From NCBI GenBank assembly GCA_963839615.1, contig CAWIVY010000002.1, forward strand, positions 1-64,000: a DNA stretch of 64,000 nucleotides, written 5' to 3'. The DNA is from DASQMT01 sp963839615 (GTDB taxonomy: Bacteria > Actinomycetota > Thermoleophilia > Solirubrobacterales > Solirubrobacteraceae). A program made the translations under genes and the position numbers. Positions within the stretch are counted from its first letter, which is position 1; every line of letters begins with the position of its first letter. The notes below the pieces were generated by a model. It saw only the letters and a program-made list of their open reading frames with translations. It was not told where the DNA came from and made no database searches. Positions 60,386 through 64,000 of the stretch are shown here, in pieces.

Positions 60386-60991
60386 ATGGACGACTCGGAG
60401 ATCGCCTACGACGAGCAGGGCCTCGTGCCCTGCGTGATCCAGGACTGGCGCTCCGGCGAGGTGCTCACGCTCGCCTATATGAACGCCGAGTCGCTCGCCG
60501 CGACGCGCCGGACCGGCGAGCTGCACCTGTGGAGCCGCTCGCGCTCCGAGCTGTGGCACAAGGGCGCGACCTCGGGGAACACCCAGGCCGTCAGGGCGAT
60601 CCGCCTCGACTGCGACGGCGACGCGCTGCTCGCGCTCGTCGAGCCCGCCGGGCCGGCCTGCCACACCGGCGAGCGCACGTGCTTCCATCGCGGCGAGCTC
60701 GAGCCGCAGGCGCCGCACGAGGCGCTGCCCGCGCTCGAGCGCACGATCGCCGCGCGCGCGGAGTCGGCGCCCGCGGGCTCCTACACGGCGCAGCTGCTGG
60801 CGGACCCCCCGTTCGTGGGCGAGAAGGTCCGCGAGGAGGCCGAGGAGGTCGCCCGCGCGGCCCGCGAGGAGACGACCGAGCGGGTGGCCGAGGAGGCCGC
60901 CGACGTGCTCTACCACCTCGCCGTGCTGCTGCGCGGCCGCGGTCTCTCGCTCGCCGACGCCGAGGAGGTGCTGAGTGGCCGTCGCGGCTGA
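60386..60991 (+). CDS. hisIE: Bifunctional phosphoribosyl-AMP cyclohydrolase / phosphoribosyl-ATP pyrophosphatase
   Basis: 201 residues, ATG 60386. The HisI half (1-105) has VLTLAYMNAES, LWHKGATSGNTQ, and a Cys-bearing metal site (LDCDGDALL, CHTGERTCFHR). The HisE half (110-200) has KVREEAEEVARAA and EAADVLYHLAVLL. It catalyses steps 2 and 3 of histidine synthesis. Here it heads a run into trpE-trpG-trpD. A TACGAT hexamer (60369-60374) ends 11 nt before the ATG. Overlaps trpE by 17 bases. Confidence 0.95.
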   Translation: MDDSEIAYDEQGLVPCVIQDWRSGEVLTLAYMNAESLAATRRTGELHLWSRSRSELWHKGATSGNTQAVRAIRLDCDGDALLALVEPAGPACHTGERTCFHRGELEPQAPHEALPALERTIAARAESAPAGSYTAQLLADPPFVGEKVREEAEEVARAAREETTERVAEEAADVLYHLAVLLRGRGLSLADAEEVLSGRRG

Positions 60992-62440
60992 GTCGGAGCT
61001 GCGCCTCGGCGTGAGCCCGGCCCTCGACGAGGTTCGCGCGCTCGCGGCCGAGCACAACCTCGTCCCGGTCCGCCATACGTTCCTCGAGGACTGCGAGACG
61101 CCCGTCTCCGCGTTCCTGAAGCTGCGCGGCGCGGGCCCGGCGTTCCTGCTCGAGTCGGCCGAGCAGGGCCAGCGCGTCGGGCGCTGGTCGTTCATCGGCT
61201 ACCGGCCGCGCCGGGTCGTGCGGTGGAGCCTCGCCGACGGCGGCGACCCGTACGCGCTCGCGGCCGCCGAGGTGCAGCGCGAGCGCCAGGCGCCGCTGCC
61301 CGGCCTGCCGCCGTTCGCGGGCGGCGCGGTCGGCTTCTTCGGCTACGACTGCGTGCGCACGGTCGAGCCGCTGGGCCCGCCGAACGAGGACACGATCGGG
61401 CTGCCCGACCTGGCGCTGATGCTGACCGACGCGCTCGTCGCCTTCGACCACCTCAAGCACACGGTCACGATCCTCGCCAACGCCTACGTCGAGGAGGAGG
61501 GCGTCGAGGCGGGCTACGAGCGCGCGCTCGGCGTGATCGCGGAGGTCCGCGAGCGGCTCGCCGGCCCGCTGCCGCGGCTGGCCGGCACCGCCGGCACGGC
61601 GCCGACCTTCGTGCCCGGGATGCCGCGCGAGACGTTCGAGGCGATGGTCGCGCGGATCGTCGAGTACATCCACGCCGGCGACGCCTTCCAGGTCGTGCCC
61701 TCGCAGCGCTGGTCCGCCGAGGTCGACGTCGACGCGTTCTCGATCTACCGCGGGCTGCGCGCGATCAACCCTTCGCCGTACATGTACTTCCTCGACTTCG
61801 AGGACTTCCAGATCGTCGGCGCCTCGCCCGAGCCGCTCGTCACGGTCACCGGCGGGCGCGCCACGACGCGGCCGATCGCCGGGACGCGGCCGCGCGGCGG
61901 CGACGCGGAGGAGGACCAGGCGATCGCGCAGGACCTGCTCGCCGACGAGAAGGAGCGCGCGGAGCACGTGATGCTCGTCGACCTCGGCCGCAACGACCTC
62001 GGCCGCGTGTGCGAGTACGGCAGCGTCGAGGTCGAGACGTTCATGGCGGTCGAGACCTACTCGCACCTGATGCACATCGTGTCGTCGGTCGCCGGCCGGC
62101 TGCGCCCGGAGGTCGGCCCGATGGACGCGCTGCGGGCGATCCTCCCGGCAGGCACGCTCTCGGGCGCGCCGAAGGTGCGCGCGATGCAGATCATCGACGA
62201 GCTCGAGCCGGTCAAGCGCGGCGCCTACGGCGGCGCCGTCGGCTACCTCTCCTACACCGGCGAGCTCGACACCTGCATCTGCATCCGCACCGTAGTGCTG
62301 CGCGACGGCCAGGCGCACATGCAGGCGGGCGGCGGCACGGTGGCCGACGCCAAGCCCGACTACGAGTACGAGGAGTCGCGCAACAAGGCGCGCGCGGTCG
62401 CCCGCGCGATCGAGCTCGCGACGCGCCAGGAGGCGTGGCC

Positions 62441-62444
<4 letters not shown>
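60975..62444 (+). CDS. trpE: Anthranilate synthase component I
   Basis: 489 residues, GTG start. Chorismate-binding enzyme with the N-terminal LLES regulatory motif (FLLESAEQGQRVGRWSFIG), the signature for tryptophan feedback binding. The catalytic core has TRPIAGTRPRGGDAEED, HVMLVDLGRNDLGRV, PAGTLSGAPKVRAMQIIDE and YGGAVGY. It forms anthranilate with the TrpG amidotransferase encoded next (4-nt GTGA overlap). The 17-base overlap with hisIE is long but the protein start fits the family. Confidence 0.96.
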
Positions 62445-62993
<549 letters not shown>

Positions 62994-63016
<23 letters not shown>

Positions 63017-64000
63017 GGCGATCGACCGGCTGGCCTCGCGCGAGGACCTGCCGGCCGACGACATGTCCGCGGTGCTCGCGGAGATCATGGCCGGCAACGC
63101 GTCCGAGACCGAGACGGCCGCCGTGCTGATCGCGCTGCGCACGAAGGGCGAGACGATCGACGAGCTCGTCGGCCTGGCCACGACGATGCGGCGGCTGGCG
63201 GCGCCGGTCAGGACAGGCCGCGACGATCTCATCGACACGGCGGGCACCGGCGGCGGGCGGCAGACGTTCAACGTGTCGACGACCGCGGCGCTGATCGCGG
63301 CGGGAGCGGGCTGCGCGGTCGCGAAGCACGGCAACCGCTCCGCCACGGGCCTATCCGGCTCCGCCGACCTGCTCGAGGCGCTCGGCGTGCGGATCGACCT
63401 CGCGCCGGAGGCCGTCGCGCAGTGCATCGAGCAGATCGGTTTCGGCTTCATGTTCGCGCCGGCGCATCACGGCGCGACCCGCTTCGTCGTGCCCGTGCGC
63501 AAGGAGCTCGCCGTGCGCACGATCTTCAACTTCCTCGGCCCGCTGACGAACCCCGCCGGGGCGCAGCGCCAGGTCATCGGGGTGTCCGACCCGGCCTTCC
63601 TCGAGGTGATCGCGGGCGCGCTCGCCCGGCTCGGCGCGCGCCGGGCGCTCGTCGTCTCGAGCCTGGACGGCCTGGACGAGCTCAGCACCTCCGGCGCCAC
63701 GCGCGTGGTCGAGGTCGACGGCGGCCGGCTGAGCAGTTACGAGATCGCGCCGGAGGACGTCGGCCTGGAGCGCGCGGCCTACGAGGACGTCGCCGGCGGT
63801 CCGCCCGACGCCAACGCGCAGACGACGCTGCGGATCTTCGCCGGCGAGCGCGGTGCGGCGCGTGACCTCGCGGCGCTCAACGCGGGCGCCGCGATCTACG
63901 CCGCCGGCCGCGCGGAAGGCCTGGAGCAGGGCGTCCGGGCCGCCGAGGCGGCGATCGACGCCGGCGCCGCGACGGCGGCGCTGGACCGGCTCGTCGAGCT
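62994..64000 (+). CDS. trpD: Anthranilate phosphoribosyltransferase (3' end beyond window)
   Basis: About 335 residues visible and still open at 64000, probably only a few residues short of complete. It transfers phosphoribose to anthranilate. Hallmarks are IMAGNASETETAAVLIALR, the PRPP loop DTAGTGGGRQTFNVST, KHGNRSATGLSGSADLLEALG and FMFAPAHHGA, VRTIFNFLGPLTNP. The TTG at 62994 is chosen because the helical N-terminus begins before 63020; CTG 63009 is an alternative. Confidence 0.93.

Overview
The window is 64 kb of very GC-rich bacterial chromosome, almost fully coding, with GTG and TTG starts nearly as common as ATG. Long spurious reading frames lie antisense to most real genes, as expected at this composition. 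Gene order (maf-mreBCD-mrdA-rodA-rne-rplU-rpmA-obgE-proB-proA-nadD-rsfS; comEA-comEC-holA-rpsT-murJ-lepA; hrcA-dnaJ-prmA) is that of a monoderm-type actinobacterium. Together with the Tad-pilus gene style this suggests the class Thermoleophilia (Solirubrobacterales/Conexibacter-like). That placement is inferred from gene order and composition, not from a search.

Layout. 1-485: intergenic cluster of palindromes. 486-5918: valS (one frameshift), folC, a tiny membrane protein, a zinc-ribbon membrane protein, ndk, maf. 5948-14837: the cell-shape operon mreB-mreC-mreD-mrdA-rodA, then rne, rplU, rpmA. 14838-15868: a second palindrome cluster, a short-chain dehydrogenase on the opposite strand, and a dispersed 57-bp repeat, all interrupting what is usually a continuous rpmA-obgE run. 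15872-20596: obgE, proB, proA, nadD, rsfS. A strong terminator and tRNA-Ala(GGC) follow. 20780-31054: leuS, the DNA-uptake genes comEA-comEC, holA, rpsT (opposite strand), murJ, lepA. 31055-32436: two paralogous membrane-anchored Pro/Ala-rich proteins of unknown function. 32575-37211: a dehydratase pair, hrcA, dnaJ and two tandem prmA copies. 37221-40625: type II NADH dehydrogenase, a DUF192 protein and two unrecognised proteins.

40634-53638 is a Tad/Flp pilus locus: cpaB, a TadZ-TadE fusion, tadE, tadA, tadB, tadC, a histidine kinase and response regulator, an Flp pilin with a strong ribosome-binding site and terminator, a lipoprotein, and a large protein joining a degenerate CPBP membrane domain to a pilin-like segment and a long C-terminal domain. 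Divergent from cpaB lies a pilin-anchored protein with two apparent peptidoglycan-hydrolase modules. Several of these proteins share a GQ-x3-E-x-MG prepilin-type motif, two of them deep inside a fusion. No secretin or prepilin peptidase is visible.

53695-64000: yqeY, a phoH-ybeY fusion, era (two likely frameshifts), an ArsA-type ATPase, a phytoene/squalene synthase, a geranylgeranyl-reductase-like flavoprotein (one frameshift), a broken quinone oxidoreductase (four frameshifts), then hisIE-trpE-trpG-trpD, the last cut by the window end.

Three features run across the window. At least fifteen genes carry a TANNNT hexamer 6-11 nt before the start codon, which suggests widespread leaderless or near-leaderless transcripts. 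Genes inside operons are chained by 4-nt GTGA/TTGA overlaps. Eight apparent one-base insertions, nearly all in short G/C runs, break four genes; seven of them fall between 55.9 and 60.3 kb, which points to sequence error there rather than gene decay.
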